The position numbers were made by a program, and so were the translations under genes. Shown here piece by piece: positions 6,245 through 6,393 of a DNA stretch of 6,393 nucleotides. Below the pieces are notes generated by a model. The model was not told where the DNA came from. It was given only the letters and a program-made list of their open reading frames with translations, and made no database searches. Numbering within the stretch: position 1 is the first letter of the stretch; the number at the start of each line of letters is the position of its first letter. The stretch lies in the NCBI GenBank assembly GCA_002414865.1, contig DIAQ01000110.1, positions 1-6,393 on the forward strand, written 5' to 3'. The stretch comes from a candidate division Hyd24-12 bacterium UBA5074. Lineage in GTDB: Bacteria > Fermentibacterota > Fermentibacteria > Fermentibacterales > Fermentibacteraceae.

Positions 6245-6393
6245 CAGTCGGGACCCCCGCCCGATACCGGCCGCCCCTGGGTGGAATCCTCGGGGACGGC
6301 CTCCTCGACTAGCTGAAGGAGCATCCTGGCCTGCTCCTCGCTCATCCGCCCCTCTTCCATCCCGCCTCCGGACGCCTGCTGCTGGTTCTGCTG
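6241..6393 (-). CDS. batC: BatC-like protein, C-terminal 50 residues only
   Basis: The frame is open from the window edge (6393) to TGA at 6243-6241 and gives QQNQQQASGGGMEEGRMSEE, then QARMLLQLVEEAVPEDSTQG and a tail ending GGPDW. BatC-type TPR proteins typically end with a Gln-rich linker, a short helix of the form S-x-E-D-A-x-x-L-L-x-A-L, and a terminal DW; all three elements are visible here. The TPR repeats, or a fused VWA (BatB) part, would lie beyond the window. The stop overlaps the batD start by four bases (GTGA), supporting translational coupling. The assignment is inferred from this tail and from the adjacent BatD. The alternative is another short Gln-rich protein. Confidence 0.65.
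   Translation of the reverse strand, partial: QQNQQQASGGGMEEGRMSEEQARMLLQLVEEAVPEDSTQGRPVSGGGPDW

Overview
The window is a G+C-rich (well over half by eye) stretch of bacterial chromosome. It carries two gene blocks facing each other. There is no sign of plasmid, phage, transposon, CRISPR or rRNA/tRNA genes. TGA, TAG and GTG are used as ordinary stop and start codons. A BatD-type envelope protein and a YfgM-like anchored helical-repeat protein suggest a diderm bacterium. Dense packing and divergent versions of housekeeping proteins fit an uncultivated FCB-like or related lineage, but that placement is inference only.

Plus-strand block (1-3832): the 3' two-thirds or so of ribosomal protein S1 (rpsA, cut by the window edge), then mtaB (tRNA t6A37 methylthiotransferase), a CoaE-family dephospho-CoA kinase, and a single-pass membrane protein with a helical-repeat domain. 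rpsA and mtaB share one base, and the next gaps are 5 and 15 bases, so this reads as one transcription unit. Its theme is translation and core metabolism. The notable point is the CoaE homologue, whose Walker A lysine is replaced by glutamine.

Convergent gap (3833-4060): it contains a long GNRA-capped hairpin just after the plus-strand block. The hairpin's 3' arm includes a Shine-Dalgarno-like GGAG placed 5 bases before an ATG. From that ATG a short peptide-like reading frame runs about 30 codons. It then reads plausibly only after a -1 change of frame, ending at a stop 4 bases short of the convergent gene. A second inverted repeat and a 12-bp palindrome lie further along. None has a clear U-tract, so the terminator calls are tentative.

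Minus-strand block (6393 down to 4061): the last 50 codons of a BatC-like protein (cut by the window edge), a BatD-like protein whose GTG start overlaps the batC stop (GTGA), and a five-helix membrane protein of unknown function 21 bases downstream. These look like the 3' end of a Bat (aerotolerance-type) operon. BatA/BatB and the MoxR ATPase would be expected upstream, beyond the window.

I do not see a convincing new multi-gene system. The best leads are the altered CoaE P-loop, the structured small ORF in the convergent gap, the membrane protein attached to the Bat genes, and the doubtful start of batD.
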